Shown: positions 23,262 to 35,182, counted from the first letter of the stretch. The stretch: DNA of 64,000 nucleotides from Mesostigma viride (GCA_009746045.1 RPFO01000658.1:26193-90192); one strand, 5' to 3'. Program-made: numbers and translations. Notes: generated from the sequence alone by a model not told the origin.

Positions 23262-23604
23262 AGGGCTTACCCTCATGGGCCTGGTAGCTGAGGTAGAACT
23301 GCGTGGGTGCCACCGCCTTCCCCACTCACGGGACAAGGCGGCTCCCCCACCAGTCCTGCTCACCTTCCCCTCCCGTGAGGACAAGCAGCGGTTCCTTTCT
23401 CGTCGCAAGAGGCTGCACGACCTCACCTGGACGCTGGACGACGACCTGACCCCCGCTCAGCAGCAGCAGCGACGCGACCTGTGGCCGGAATACCTGGCCG
23501 CCACAAGTGCTCAGGACCCCCAGAAGCCAAAGGTGTACTGGAGGGGCGGGCCCCTGACGGTCCTGATGATCAACCACAAGATGTGGACGCCCCCTGCGGG
23601 CTAG
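23262..23604 (+). pseudogene. LINE ORF1-like RNA-binding domain remnant (family 2)
   Basis: About 110 residues are readable. They include H-R-L-P near the start, V-L-L-T-F-P-S-R-E-D-K, then a D-D-D-L-T-P-A-Q-Q segment, L-W-P-E-Y-L and Y-W-R-G-G. This order fits the C-terminal RRM-like region of L1-type ORF1 or related retrotransposon proteins. Those proteins bind the element's RNA as nucleoprotein. The upstream part and any RT are missing. About 150 bases after the stop match the minus-strand DNA at 20520-20620, tying this remnant to the family at 20.1-20.96 kb. The ORF1 assignment rests on pattern memory only. Confidence 0.5.
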
Positions 23605-23789
23605 AATAGCTAATAGCCCTAGCTTGTATCCATTGGTAGTCACTGCCGCCATGGCAGCCATGCTTAGAATCAGTGTTCGCCTATATAGGTGTGCCACCAT
23701 ATATACCTATAGTCACGTGCACCGCTAACACACAGTACACAACCAGCCATATATATATTAATTAATTAATTAAAATCATAGCTCAGTGG

Positions 23790-24165
23790 GGAGCATATAT
23801 ATTAAAAATATAATTACTTACAGCAGAGTGAAATCACTCAAACCAAAGCAAACGCCCAGCTATAAACCTATATACAGAGCCATGTCAAAGCTCTATACTA
23901 CGAAGTACGATAAGACCAATGGAAACGCCTAACGGGAGGAACCTAATAGCCCTGCTGCACCGCAAAATCAGCCCGCGTACGGCGGAGCATGATGTCCGCC
24001 ATGGCCCGAGTCAGCGCCACCGACAAGCGCTGACGCCAATATGACGTCCAGGTCCGCGCCGACCATGGGGCCCGCTGGCCCTCCAGGTCCAGCCGGTCCT
24101 CCCGGAGCCGGCAACACTCCTTGAAGAAGGCGGAGGTCAGGGGCCCCATGGGGAGCATATATATG
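23790..24165 (-). mobile_element. REL-endonuclease LINE, 5'-truncated copy B, with TSD
   Basis: It carries the same C-terminal codons and 3' UTR as copy A, on the minus strand. GGGGAGCATATATAT stands on both sides (about 23789 and 24150), a clear target-site duplication of about 15 bases. Copy C starts directly after it, in the opposite orientation, from the same TA tract. Confidence 0.85.
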
Positions 24166-27150
24166 TAACCCTGACCGACCTCCCCCACCGCGCGCGTAGC
24201 CTTTTCGCGCAATGTGCAATCGTTTCTCTCCGGCGCATGCACGCCGCTCCGGACGACCCGCTGGGCTTTAAACTGCACATGGTGACCCCCCGCCTGCTCC
24301 TCACCCCTCTCGGGCGTGGTGTGCGCGGCCTCCAGGGTGCGGTTATTGCCCGTTGCCGACGCTTTCTGCAGGGGGACTGGGAGGGGCTGTTTGGCGTGCC
24401 GCCCCCGCGCACGGCCCGGCTGTCGGGGGAGGTCAACTTCGAGCGGGTGGCCGCCGATGTCATCCGCCTCGTCCGCGAGGGGCAGCTCAGCCGGGCCATG
24501 ACCCGCTTGGAAATGGCCAAGCTGGCCCCCGCCAATGCGGCTACCCTGGCGGCCTTGGAGGCTCTTCACCCTGCGGAGCCCGGATTCCAGCTGCCCGTGC
24601 CGGACCCCCTGCCGGCCCCCTCCGGCTGGACCGCGACTGCTTCCTGGAGGTGATGCGTGCGGTCCCGCGGGCTTCCTCTACCGGGCCGTCGGGCTGGCGC
24701 TACGAGCACTTGGAGGTCCTGGTGGGGCATGGGGGCGAGGACATTCTCTTTGACACCCTCATTGACCTGGCGGCTGGTCGCGTTCCTCCCGCTGCGCGCG
24801 AGTGGTTAGCGGGCGCTCGCCTCCTCGCTCTGCTCAAGGGTGTCTTGCCCCCCCCGAGGGCAAGGTGCGCCCGATCGCCTGCGGTGAGGTGCTCCGCAAG
24901 CTCGTGGGCAAAGTGATCTGCCGCCAAAAGGCGCCCGAGCTCCGTGCCTTTTTCTGCCCGCCCCTCGCAGCGGGTGAGACCTCGGTGGCGGCCCAGCTGG
25001 GGGTGACGACTCCAGGCGGGGCGGATATCCTCATCCATTCGGTGCAGGCCTACCTCGAGGCCCACCCCACCCACGCTGTCGTCAAGGTCGACTGCCACAA
25101 CGCGTTCAACAGTCTGTCCCGCGCCAGCATGTTTGCGGCCGTCATGGAGTCCTTCGAGGACTTGTACGCTTGGACAGCCGTGTGCTACGGCCAGCCCGGC
25201 CAACTGGTTCACATCATGGAGGACGGCACTCGCGGCGGCCTGCTGTCGCGGTCGGGCACCCAGCAAGGGGACCCCCTGGGACCCCTGTACTTTGCCGCCC
25301 CCCTCCAGGGTTGCCTCCAAGCGGTCCATGCTGCCCACCCGGCGGTCGCTATTCAGGCCTACTTGGATGATATCTACCTTCTGGGCCCTGTGCCGGACAC
25401 CACCGCGGCTCTGCTGGCACTGCAGACCGCGGTGGCCGACATCAACCTCCAGTTGACCCTGGCCAAGTTCGCGGTGTACTCGCCCCAAGGTGATTGCTCC
25501 GGCTTTCCGCCCCAGCTCTTGGGCCGGGACGAGCGCCTCCATGGGTTGGATGTCCTCGGCATTCCGGTTGGCGACCCCGCGTTTGTCATCGATGCTCTGC
25601 GGGCCGCCCTCGAGGCACGCACTGAGGTACTGCCCTTGATTGCGCGCCTTCATGATTCGCAGACCAAGGGTCTGCTTCTGTGGTTTTGCGCTCACCCTCG
25701 CGTCGTTCACTGGCTCCGGGGCGCTCTTCCGGCTCAGGTCCGGCTGGCCGCCGAGGGCCACGACGAACGCATCCAGTCGGCCTTGGCGCAGCTGGTCCCG
25801 GGCCCCGACCTCCCGCCACATGCTATTCGCATTGCCTCCCTGCCTGCACGGATGGGTGGCTGCGGTCTGACTCGTGCCGCCCGGCTGGCCCCAGCAGCAT
25901 TTTTGGGCTCCGTCGCTCAGTCGTGGGCGGAAAGCTGCCGGCTCCTGCCCCTTTTGGCAACAGCAGCGCCTGACCTCCTGGACCCCAGCAGCCCTTTGCC
26001 CTTCGTCACCGCCATCCAGGAGGCCTATGCTGAGATCCAGCAGGCCTGTTCTCCCGTCCGTGCCGCTCAGGCGGTACAGCGCCACCTCCCTCGCGGCACT
26101 CCCTCGGTCGCCTCCGTTCAATCTCCCGCCGCATTCCCTGCTCGCGTCATCGATAAACACCAGAAAACCTACGCGGGTATTCTGCACACGGCTGATTGGA
26201 TTGCTCTTTTCGCGGACCTCAACGCCCAGGGACGTGCGTGGCTGTTCTCGCTTTCCTTGCGGAGTGTGGGCTCGGCGTACCTTCGTGCTCTTCCCATGGC
26301 CCCCCCATTCGCCTTGGCTCCCAGCCACTACTCGGTGGCGCTCCGGCACCAGCTATTTGCCCCGCAGCCTCTTGTTCCGGCCGGGCGGCCTTGTGGTAGC
26401 TGTGGGCAGCCGCTGGATCCCACGGGGACTCACTACCTTGCCTGCATGGGGGGCCAACAGAATCAGAATTGGTATTTGTATTTGCACACTGTCCTCCTGA
26501 CGGTGGTGCTCGCCATGATTCGGTCGGTCTTCCCCCACGCGAACATCCGGTCCGAGGATGCGGATGGCGCTGCCTTCTATTCCCCCAACCACCGGCCTGA
26601 CATCGTGGTGCTGGACTTTGAGGGGGGTGGACGGCATCTGCTTATTGACGTTTCGGTGGCGCGGCCCTTGGCTCTTAGCCACGTGGCTGGGGCCTCCCTC
26701 ACGGCAGGTTACACGGCGGACCGGGCGGAGCGGGCCAAGCTCCTGGCCTACGGCGACGTCGGGCACCATCGTGTGGTGCCCTTTGTCCTGGAGGAGTTTG
26801 GGGCCATGGGGCCCCTGACCTCCGCCTTCTTCAAGGAGTGTTGCCGGCTCCGGGAGGACCGGCTGGACCTGGAGGGCCAGCGGGCCCCATGGTCGGCGCG
26901 GACCTGGACGTCATATTGGCGTCAGCGCTTGTCGGTGGCGCTGACTCGGGCCATGGCTTACATCATGCTCCGCCGTACGCGGGCTGATTTTGCGGTGCAG
27001 CAGGGCTATTAGGTTCCTCCCGTTAGGCGTTTCCATTGGTCTTATCGTAGTATAGAGCTTTGACATGGCTCTGTATATAGGTTCATAGCTGGGCGTTTGC
27101 TTTGGTTTGAGTGATTTCACTCTGCTGTAAGTAATTATATTTTTAATATA
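24166..27150 (+). mobile_element. REL-endonuclease LINE, longest copy (C)
   Basis: About 3 kb with an RT and endonuclease ORF and a 135-base 3' UTR. ATATATATGTAAC stands at its 5' side (near 24165) and again after its 3' end (near 27147), a target-site duplication within a TA tract. The element is probably still 5'-truncated, because no untranslated leader and no N-terminal domain beyond ~190 codons before the RT motifs is visible. Confidence 0.85.
24237..27012 (+). pseudogene. Non-LTR retrotransposon ORF: reverse transcriptase, zinc knuckle, restriction-like endonuclease
   Basis: Three frames join into one product. Breaks lie near 24625 and near 24850, both in short runs of C. The RT domain shows G-K-V-R-P-I-A (24865), K-V-D-C-H-N-A-F-N-S-L (25085), Q-Q-G-D-P-L-G-P-L-Y (25261) and the catalytic A-Y-L-D-D-I (25357). 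Then come C-x2-C, H and C of a CCHC knuckle (26391-26448) and R-P-D-I-V-V with I-D-V-S-V (26593-26660). The latter is a PD-(D/E)xK restriction-like endonuclease, as in the R2, R4, NeSL and CRE groups. Such enzymes nick the target and prime reverse transcription from the RNA. The frame from 24802 to the stop is open for 736 codons. The shared indel type suggests assembly errors, but natural decay cannot be excluded. Confidence 0.8.
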
Positions 27151-27159
27151 TATGTAACA

Positions 27160-27520
27160 TTCGGTGGCGCGGCCCTTGGCTCTTAGCCACGTGGCTGGGG
27201 CCTCCCTCCCGGCAGGTTACACGGCGGACCGGGCGGAGCGGGCCAAGCTCCTGGCCTACGGCGACGTCGGGCACCATCGTGTGGTGCCCTTTGTCCTGGA
27301 GGAGTTTGGGGCCATGGGGCCCCTGACCTCCGCCTTCTTCAAGGAGTGTTGCCGGCTCCGGGAGGACCGGCTGGACCTGGAGGGCCAGCGGGCCCCATGG
27401 TCGGCGCGGACCTGGACGTCATATTGGCGTCAGCGCTTGTCGGTGGCGCTGACTCGGGCCATGGCTGACATCATGCTCCGCCGTACGCGGGCTGATTTTG
27501 CGGTGCAGCAGGGCTATTAG
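27160..27520 (+). mobile_element. REL-endonuclease LINE fragment D, without 3' UTR
   Basis: It directly follows copy C's tail and reads from the endonuclease domain to the stop codon. The sequence then leaves the element at once, and no 3' UTR follows. Loss of the 3' end is unusual for target-primed insertion and points to a later deletion or a recombination product. Confidence 0.75.
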
Positions 27521-27521
27521 C

Positions 27522-29249
27522 CCTTAATTTGTACTGAGTCCGTTTTCGTGGCGCCAGTTGAACTCGCGCCACTCTAACGGACTGAGTTTGTGGCAGAACC
27601 AGGCGCCGCGCCAAAAATAATTCAACGGTCAAACCTGGGGGGATCGAAAGATCTAGACGTAAGCTATGCCTGGCACTATTCAGACCGTACTTTGGACAAC
27701 TGGCCAGGGAGATATACTCAATCAAAGTTGGGGGGGTACCATGGTCAAACGGGACCGACGTGAATGAAAATAATTGACTTCCGCGGCTATGGCGGTGCAG
27801 GCAAATGACTGGTACGAGAGCATGGCTTGGAATTTTGAACTCAAATCTTGTAGTAGTTATCCTTGAGTGTTATAAAGGTTATATCTCTGGCCGTGAAGCG
27901 TCTGGATGTGCGCAAGTATGTCTCTAGGTTCTAATCGGTGCGGCAGATCCTGTCAGCGGTCAGGCGGTGACAGTGCGTATGCTACCTGTTGTTCGGCAGC
28001 AAACGTCCATATATTTGCGCGTGGATAGACTTGTTACGTTATTCTTGACATGTTTTATTAGCGATGACGGCCAGGAAAGGTTCGAGGCTATGTCCGTGAG
28101 GTGGGAGTGATGGCTCCCGCACAGCAGGTAATCTGCGGTTTCGACCTGGTACGTATTAACATGTTAGCGTTTATACATTACAGTACCAAGTCGTCCTATC
28201 GTTTATAAACTAGTTGTAGACATGTAATCGATGCATGGTTTTTGCTTGTCGTTTTGTTGCTTTAGTGCTTGTACGCGTACGTTCGCTTGTGATGGTTGGG
28301 GCATACCACTATGTCACGCAGATTTTGGACCAGATTTGATTGCTATTAGCTGAGGCTTCAACGAAACCAGTGAAGTAGCGTTTGGTATTGTCTCTAAACA
28401 TGGTGGGCTTGATAACGGGATGCTTTTCCCTGCACAGACATTGCGAGACAAGTGGTTTTCTGGCCAGCTCTAGGCATTGCTTCTTGGTTTGCTGGCCCAA
28501 GTTATCCTTCTGCTTGTGCGTCCATAATGCATGCAAGAAACATGAATGGCCAGGGCCTGCTTGCACGGAAGCATAACCAGGACAGTTCTTTTGTTTTTTC
28601 TATCATTGCCAATCATTGGAATTGCTTTATAGTGTGTTGGATGCATTGATAATGTAGCTCCTTGTGAACCCGTTATACGCTTGGTTTGGGGCCTTGCATG
28701 GCACAAGCTTTATACTTGTTGTATAGCATGCTGTTGTGACTTTTAAGCTGGAAACGTGTTTGGGAATCCATGTGTGGCCATCTATGATGTTTTGTGCCAC
28801 GTTGGAATTGAATGCCTATACGGTAGTGCTAGCAAGACACCCCAAAGTAACTGCACCCGTTATAACGGTCTGAGCTATTTTGGGCTGTATGCTAGCTAGC
28901 CTGTGCAGTTCTATGGCATGTCATGTTGTGAATGCATCTATGGCATGCCTGTGATTATCTTAAACTCCCCTCAAAGGGCCAGGGTCGGCAGATTTTGAGA
29001 AATGGTCCATATTGCATTATATATCTCTTGAACCCCATCTGCACCGTACCCCCTTGGGGGGGGTGCTATTTATAGCAGCTGTGGGGCATAGATATGTGAC
29101 CAATGACATGACCCCAAAGTTATTTGATATAAAAGCATCCTTGGTTCCAAGGGTGGGCCAGAAAATGTTATTTGGCTAGATACTCTCATACTTACTAAGA
29201 TGCCCATACTCAGTCCGTTCTGGTGGTTCCAATTGACACAATTGAAGGG
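27522..29249. other. No gene recognised
   Basis: Only short frames. No element or RNA gene was identified. Confidence 0.35.
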
Positions 29250-29400
29250 TTAGGTTCCTCCCGTTAGGAGTTTCCATTGGTCTTATCGTAGTATAGAGCT
29301 TTGACATGGCTCTGTATATAGGTTTATAGCTGGGCGTTTGCTTTGGTTTGAGTGATTTCACTCTGCTGTAAGTAATTATATTTTTATAATATATATGTAA
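29250..29400 (+). mobile_element. REL-endonuclease LINE, 3' UTR-only copy E
   Basis: Starts at TTAGGTTCCTCCCGTTAGG, just before the stop codon of the family, and runs to GTAAGTAATTATATTTTTAT. It is followed by ATATATATGTAAC, as is copy C. It is extremely 5'-truncated. Confidence 0.8.
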
Positions 29401-30180
29401 CACATATCCCTGAGAAAGGGGCATCTATGGGTTTTTAATACAATCAGGGCGACAACCTGCAGGTGTAGGATGTACAACTATCATATGCACCTGCTCTGGG
29501 TGCACAAGGTGCACCTGCACCGCCATGATGGTTCATGCCTTCTAAACAAGCACAAGTACACAGGCCGGGCGGCTTGAGGAGAGGGCCTATAGAAGGCCTG
29601 CATGACATATGGGGTGGAAGGTATGTGGCTAGGCTATAGCTGGTGTACACATGGCATCTCAGCAGAGATCGAGTAACTCCCTGCATAGGCATAGCATGGC
29701 TAAATTCGTAATGCAACATCCATGGGAGGTCCCATTGTAGGCATTAATTAATTAATTAATTATCAACATCACTCCATTGGGAGTCAATGTATATAGCACA
29801 TATCCCTGAGAAGGGGCATATGGCTTTAAATACATCCTAGGCTACTTCATGCAAGGGTGGGAATGTAAGCAACACTTGCTCTAGTAGGTGCCGCAAGGGC
29901 ACCGGCACCACCATGCTGTCTCAGGTTCAACCCAACTATATAAGGGGATCCTGGCACGGGGGAGGAAGATCATCATGGCTATACAAGGGCTAGGGCATGG
30001 CTTCTCGACAGAGAGCATCTCTCTGCATGGCATAGCATGGCTAAATTCATGCAACATCCATGGGGGTCCCATTATAGACAAAGCATGGCTAAATGTTGAA
30101 GGCATCATCCATGGGGGCCATTATGGGCGCACATGCGCGTGGGCCACATGCTAGGCTAAGCCTTACTAATCTACACTACT
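29401..30180. repeat. Diverged ~396-bp tandem duplication
   Basis: CACATATCCCTGAGAAGGGGC-like starts at 29401 and 29797 begin two segments of similar order. Both then show a TTTAAATACAAT-like stretch and CACC-rich text, then GGCATAGCATGGCTAAATTC and GCAACATCCATGGG. Differences are many. Confidence 0.6.
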
Positions 30181-30183
30181 GGT

Positions 30184-31758
30184 ATATATATTCAAGGTGC
30201 GGGCCGCCCTCGAGGCACGCACTGAGGTACTGCCCTTGATTGCGCGCCTTCATGATTCGCAGACCAAGGGTCTGCTTCTGTGGTTTTGCGCTCACCCTCG
30301 CGTCGTTCACTGGCTCCGGGGCGCTCTTCCGGCTCAGGTCCGGCTGGCCGCCGAGGGCCACGACGAACGCATCCAGTCGGCCTTGGCGCAGCTGGTCCCG
30401 GGCCCCGACCTCCCGCCACATGCTATTCGCATTGCCTCCCTGCCTGCACGGATGGGTGGCTGCGGTCTGACTCGTGCCGCCCGGCTGGCCCCAGCAGCAT
30501 TTTTGGGCTCCGTCGCTCAGTCGTGGGCGGAAAGCTGCCGGCTCCTGCCCCTTTTGGCAACAGCAGCGCCTGACCTCCTGGACCCCAGCAGCCCTTTGCC
30601 CTTCGTCACCGCCATCCAGGAGGCCTATGCTGAGATCCAGCAGGCCTGTTCTCCCGTCCGTGCCGCTCAGGCGGTACAGCGCCACCTCCCTCGCGGCACT
30701 CCCTCGGTCGCCTCCGTTCAATCTCCCGCCGCATTCCCTGCTCGCGTCATCGATAAACACCAGAAAACCTACGCGGGTATTCTGCACACGGCTGATTGGA
30801 TTGCTCTTTTCGCGGACCTCAACGCCCAGGGACGTGCGTGGCTGTTCTCGCTTTCCTTGCGGAGTGTGGGCTCGGCGTACCTTCGTGCTCTTCCCATGGC
30901 CCCCCCATTCGCCTTGGCTCCCAGCCACTACTCGGTGGCGCTCCGGCACCAGCTATTTGCCCCGCAGCCTCTTGTTCCGGCCGGGCGGCCTTGTGGTAGC
31001 TGTGGGCAGCCGCTGGATCCCACGGGGACTCACTACCTTGCCTGCATGGGGGGCCAACAGAATCAGAATTGGTATTTGTATTTGCACACTGTCCTCCTGA
31101 CGGTGGTGCTCGCCATGATTCGGTCGGTCTTCCCCCACGCGAACATCCGGTCCGAGGATGCGGATGGCGCTGCCTTCTATTCCCCAACCACCGGCCTGAC
31201 ATCGTGGTGCTGGACTTTGAGGGGGGTGGACGGCATCTGCTTATTGACGTTTCGGTGGCGCGGCCCTTGGCTCTTAGCCACGTGGCTGGGGCCTCCCTCA
31301 CGGCAGGTTACACGGCGGACCGGGCGGAGCGGGCCAAGCTCCTGGCCTATGGCGACGTCGGGCACCATCGTGTGGTGCCCTTTGTCCTGGAGGAGTTTGG
31401 GGCCATGGGGCCCCTGACCTCCGCCTTCTTCAAGGAGTGTTGCCGGCTCCGGGAGGACCGGCTGGACCTGGAGGGCCAGCGGGCCCCATGGTCGGCGCGG
31501 ACCTGGACGTCATATTGGCGTCAGCGCTTGTCGGTGGCGCTGACTCGGGCCATGGCTTACATCATGCTCCGCCGTACGCGGGCTGATTTTGCGGTGCAGC
31601 AGGGCTATTAGGTTCCTCCCGTTAGGCGTTTCCATTGGTCTTATCGTAGTATAGAGCTTTGACATGGCTCTGTATATAGGTCTATAGCTGGGCGTTTGCT
31701 TTGGTTTGAGTGATTTCACTCTGTTGTAAGTAATTATATTTTTAATATATATTCAAGG
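30184..31758 (+). mobile_element. REL-endonuclease LINE, 5'-truncated copy F, with TSD
   Basis: Nearly identical to copy C from its position 25597 to the 3' end. TATATATTCAAGG occurs on both sides (30185 and 31746). Compared with C, one C is missing in the run at about 31180, which shifts the frame inside the endonuclease domain. The near identity to C means recent activity of this family. Confidence 0.85.
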
Positions 31759-32075
31759 AGTGTTGCCGGCTCCGGGAGGACCGGCTGGACCTGGAGGGCC
31801 AGCGGGCCCCATGGTCGGCGCGGACCTGGACGTCATATTGGCGTCAGCGCTTGTCGGTGGCGCTGACTCGGGCCATGGCTGACATCATGCTCCGCCGTAC
31901 GCGGGCTGATTTTGCGGTGCAGCAGGGCTATTAGGTTCCTCCCGTTAGGCGTTTCCATTGGTCTTATCGTAGTATAGAGCTTTGACATGGCTCTGTATAT
32001 AGGTTTATAGCTGGGCGTTGGCTTTGGTTTGAGTGATTTCACTCTGCTGTAAGTAATTATATTTTTAAAATATAT
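31750..32075 (+). mobile_element. REL-endonuclease LINE, 5'-truncated copy G
   Basis: Lies head-to-tail behind copy F: last ~60 codons, stop and 3' UTR. TATATATTC stands before F, between F and G, and after G (near 32068). Two insertions therefore used the same TA target in turn. Confidence 0.85.
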
Positions 32076-32092
32076 ATTCCTATAGTCTGAGG

Positions 32093-32251
32093 TGGCAGGA
32101 GGGGGCTGCCAGGACTTGTGGTCAACGTGGATGACCGCCCCCCTCCAGTATACCGGCTTCCCCCTTGCGCTCTGCCGGAGCTGAAGGTAGGTCGGCCATA
32201 GCTCGCGTCGCCGTTGTTGCTGGGCCAGGGTCAAGTCGTCGTCCAGCGTGC
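32093..32251 (-). pseudogene. LINE ORF1-like C-terminal scrap (family 2 relative)
   Basis: The minus strand reads L-D-D-D-L-T-L-A-Q-Q, L-W-P-T-Y-L and Y-W-R-G-A. It is a diverged relative of the end of the remnant at 23262-23604. No other part of the element is present. Confidence 0.5.
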
Positions 32252-32479
32252 ACATCAATCCAAAAACGCGTTTTGGTTCCCTGGTAATTATTTCAAGATA
32301 GGCTAATAGTCAGTTTGGCCTCAAATTTGGCACCAAGGTACCTAATCAGATATCTTATGATGCCATGTGGTCAAAAACTTTTTTGGGAGTCGGCACCATG
32401 GTAACATGGTGACATTTGCTAGCATAAAATACCGCACTTTTAGCACTTTCTGGCATGCATGCCTATATGAATGACACTA

Positions 32480-33000
32480 AATGAACTCAGTTGGGGCTAT
32501 AACTTTGCACATGTTATAAACACATCCCATGCAGCATGCCCACAAAGTTTCAGGCTGGTTGGATCACAAAATGGTGACAGATGCTAGCATAAATACCCCC
32601 AAAATGCAGTTTTTCAGGGTTTTCCAAGGGTTTCATCACACATATGCATATATAATGACACCAAATGAACTCAGTTGGGCGTGGAACTTTGCATATGTTC
32701 TAAACACATCCCATGCAGCATGCCCACAAAGTTTCAGGCTGGTTGGATGACAAATTGGCGACAGATGCTAGCATAAATACCACAAAAATGCAGTTTTTCA
32801 GGGTTTTCCAAGGGTTTCATCACACATTTGCATATATAATGACATCAAATGAACTCAGTTGGACCTGGGACTTGGCACATGTTCGAAACACATCCCATGC
32901 AGCCTGCCCACAAAGCTTCAGGCTGGTTGGATGACAAATTGGTGACAGATGCTAGCATAAATACCACAGAAAAAGCAGCTTTCTATTGTTCTTACAAGGG
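32480..33000. repeat. Tandem repeat, 184-bp period, ~2.8 copies
   Basis: AACACATCCCATGCAGCATG and CAAAGTTTCAGGCTGGTTGG recur at 32519, 32703 and 32886. Units differ by a few bases. Confidence 0.85.
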
Positions 33001-33399
33001 TTTCATGGCAATCATTCCACCTTGGTGTACAGAAGGTTCCAAACAACACATCATTACATTATGCATCATATTTACAATGCAGGAAGAAGGCCGCATACTT
33101 GGGGGCACATGCCTATAGTACAATGCATTAATAACACAGCTCTAGCCAGCTAGCTAGCTATATAGTGGCTAATGCCACACCCGGGGGCACGTTCTCACGG
33201 CCCTGCTGCATCCTTTTCCTTTTCTTCTTCTCTGCATCTGACAGGGGCCTGCCCCCCATCTTGTCATCCACCAGCCTGGTGAGCACCCTGACGTTGGTGA
33301 CTTGCGTCCGCTACCCTACCCCCATGGCACGCTTGGCCTTACGCTTGGTGAAGGTGGAGGGGTGGGTGCGACAGTTGGTCTGGGTTTTCATCACCCCCT

Positions 33400-33452
33400 C
33401 ACTATACTTTTCGTCCGAGGGTGGTAAAAAGGATCCGAGGCGTAAATTACCA
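33400..33452 (+). repeat. 53-bp terminal inverted repeat, left end
   Basis: Identical to the reverse complement of 61939-61991 over 53 bases, then the two diverge. Followed by GGTAATCTTACCACG and ACGATCCCACGC subterminal motifs to about 33690. Confidence 0.85.
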
Positions 33453-34306
33453 CGCGGTAATCTTACCACGCACGATCCCACGCCTGAGATCCAAGGCGGT
33501 AATAATTACAACGTCGAGTCTTAGGTAGTAAATTTACTAGCCGTAACGTTACCACGACGTATCTTTCGTAGTACTGTACCGACAAGGGAGATTACCGCGA
33601 CGGATCTTAGTTGAGAAGTTACCACCGGTAAATTAGGTGCCAGTGATCCGATGCTGTAAGATTACGTTTTAGTAAGTTACTAAGGGGGTCTTTGCCTGTC
33701 CACGGCCAGATGGATGTGATATATTGTAATGGTGAAGTGGGAGAACGTGCGTGTCTATTAGCAAATGCAGCGAAATATAAAAATGTAGTTATCAGCCTTT
33801 GTCGCCTGTTCAGCAGTTGTCGTTGTCGGCCGTTGTCAGTAAGCGGCTATAGATTATGTGTGCTGGGGCCGGTGAAAAGACGCTAGCAAAGTTCGTCTGA
33901 ATGGCGTCCAATAGAGGGGATTTCATTCTTATAGTGGATTGTTCGACGAGGAGAAGGCGAGGTTGCTGGCGGAGAATGCGAAAGAGCAGAGGGAAGCAGC
34001 GGAAGCCGTGCGTGGAAGATGAGGTAACGGGATGGAGTGTGGGCCCTGGCTTCTGGTTATGAAATGATGGCGGTTGCAGGCCAGCCGTGCTCGCTGGTAA
34101 TGGGTGTGTGGTGTTGAAATCCAAGTTCTGCGCTTATTCTCTTCTTTGGTCAATGATTGAAGGGATGTCGCCTTTTTTATTTTTGTGCATCTGCGTCCCG
34201 TCGTGACTGCCTCGTCATGGACGCCCAGGCGTAGAAGTTCGAACGAGGGAATGATTTTTCAAACGCCTGGATATGTTATGATGGTACGAATAAATGGTAA
34301 TGGGTA

Positions 34307-35075
34307 GAGGCGGCCAAAATTTTGTTGGAAGTGTGCCAACGCCGCACATACGACTTGAACAACCCTAGGTATCTTAGGAAAAGGAAGCACGGATACGTCG
34401 GAGTGGAGGAAGAGGAAGACGGTGACGATGGTGAAGACGGAGAGGTTTACAATGGAGGCCTTGAGAATGGGGAGACATTGAAGCAGGAGAGCAGGCTAGC
34501 GGTGAGTGGCCCGTCATGAATTACATTGTGGTTGCAGTTGTTAGCTAGGCGTGTTGATTGCTTCTTGCCGCGGGTAATCGCTAGCATGCATAACCTTCTT
34601 TTTTCAACAGGTGTTCTGGTGCATTGACTGCCGCAAAGCAATTAATGGGACTGATTATGTGCCTATCATGCCGTTTGGGAATCATACATTGCCAACAATT
34701 TGTGTTTAGAAGGCGCGCCTTCAGAAGCATATTCAGCACCGCACGAACCAGGTGCTGAAGGCGTGCTTGGAGAGGAAGGGGTATAAAGTGCGCATGACTG
34801 CATCGAAGAAGAAGAAGCAGCAGGAATCGGGCAAGACCATGATAACCGAGCCAGGATTGGCTTTCGTGCATGCAGTACATGGTGCGGCGCAGGCAGTGAA
34901 TGCTGCATCGATTGCAGCGGTGCAGCCTGTGGCCATGGCGGTGCAGTGCACGGGTCCTGATGTGTGGGCGTTGGCGAAGGAGATTCACGATGCTGTCATG
35001 GCCACATTGTCAAGCCAAGGAATGGGTGTTGGTTCCAGTCAGGTGCCTCGCCCGGAGGAAGCTTTTCTTCTGTAA
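34307..35075 (+). CDS. Candidate spliced gene of unknown function
   Basis: An exon ending at 34501 reads as a basic, then acidic protein segment (Y-L-R-K-R-K-H-G-Y-V-G followed by an E/D-rich run). A consensus donor (GTGAGT, 34502) and an acceptor (TTTTTCAACAG, 34610) bound a 109-base phase-0 intron. The next exon starts with V-F-W-C-I-D-C-R. An in-frame TAG at 34707 follows, then the same frame continues to 35075 with a lysine-rich stretch (S-K-K-K-K-Q-Q) and an Ala/Val-rich tail. Either the TAG region is a further intron or the gene is broken. No domain was recognised and the 5' end is unclear. It sits inside the 53-bp TIR pair. Confidence 0.35.
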
Positions 35076-35082
35076 GCAGAGG

Positions 35083-35182
35083 TGCGGCATCAAGCATTTG
35101 CAATCGCCATGAGAGCAGTGGAGATGTCTGCGGCATGAAGCATTTGCAATCGCCACGAGAGCAGTGGAGATGTCTGCGGCAT
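35083..35182. repeat. Tandem duplication of ~47 bp
   Basis: AAGCATTTGCAATCGCCA, a few bases, then GAGAGCAGTGGAGATGTCTG occurs twice in a row, just 3' of the candidate gene. Confidence 0.75.

Noticed and set aside
24700..26349. 549-codon frame on the minus strand
   Set aside because: Shadow of the GC-rich LINE reverse transcriptase ORF on the plus strand.
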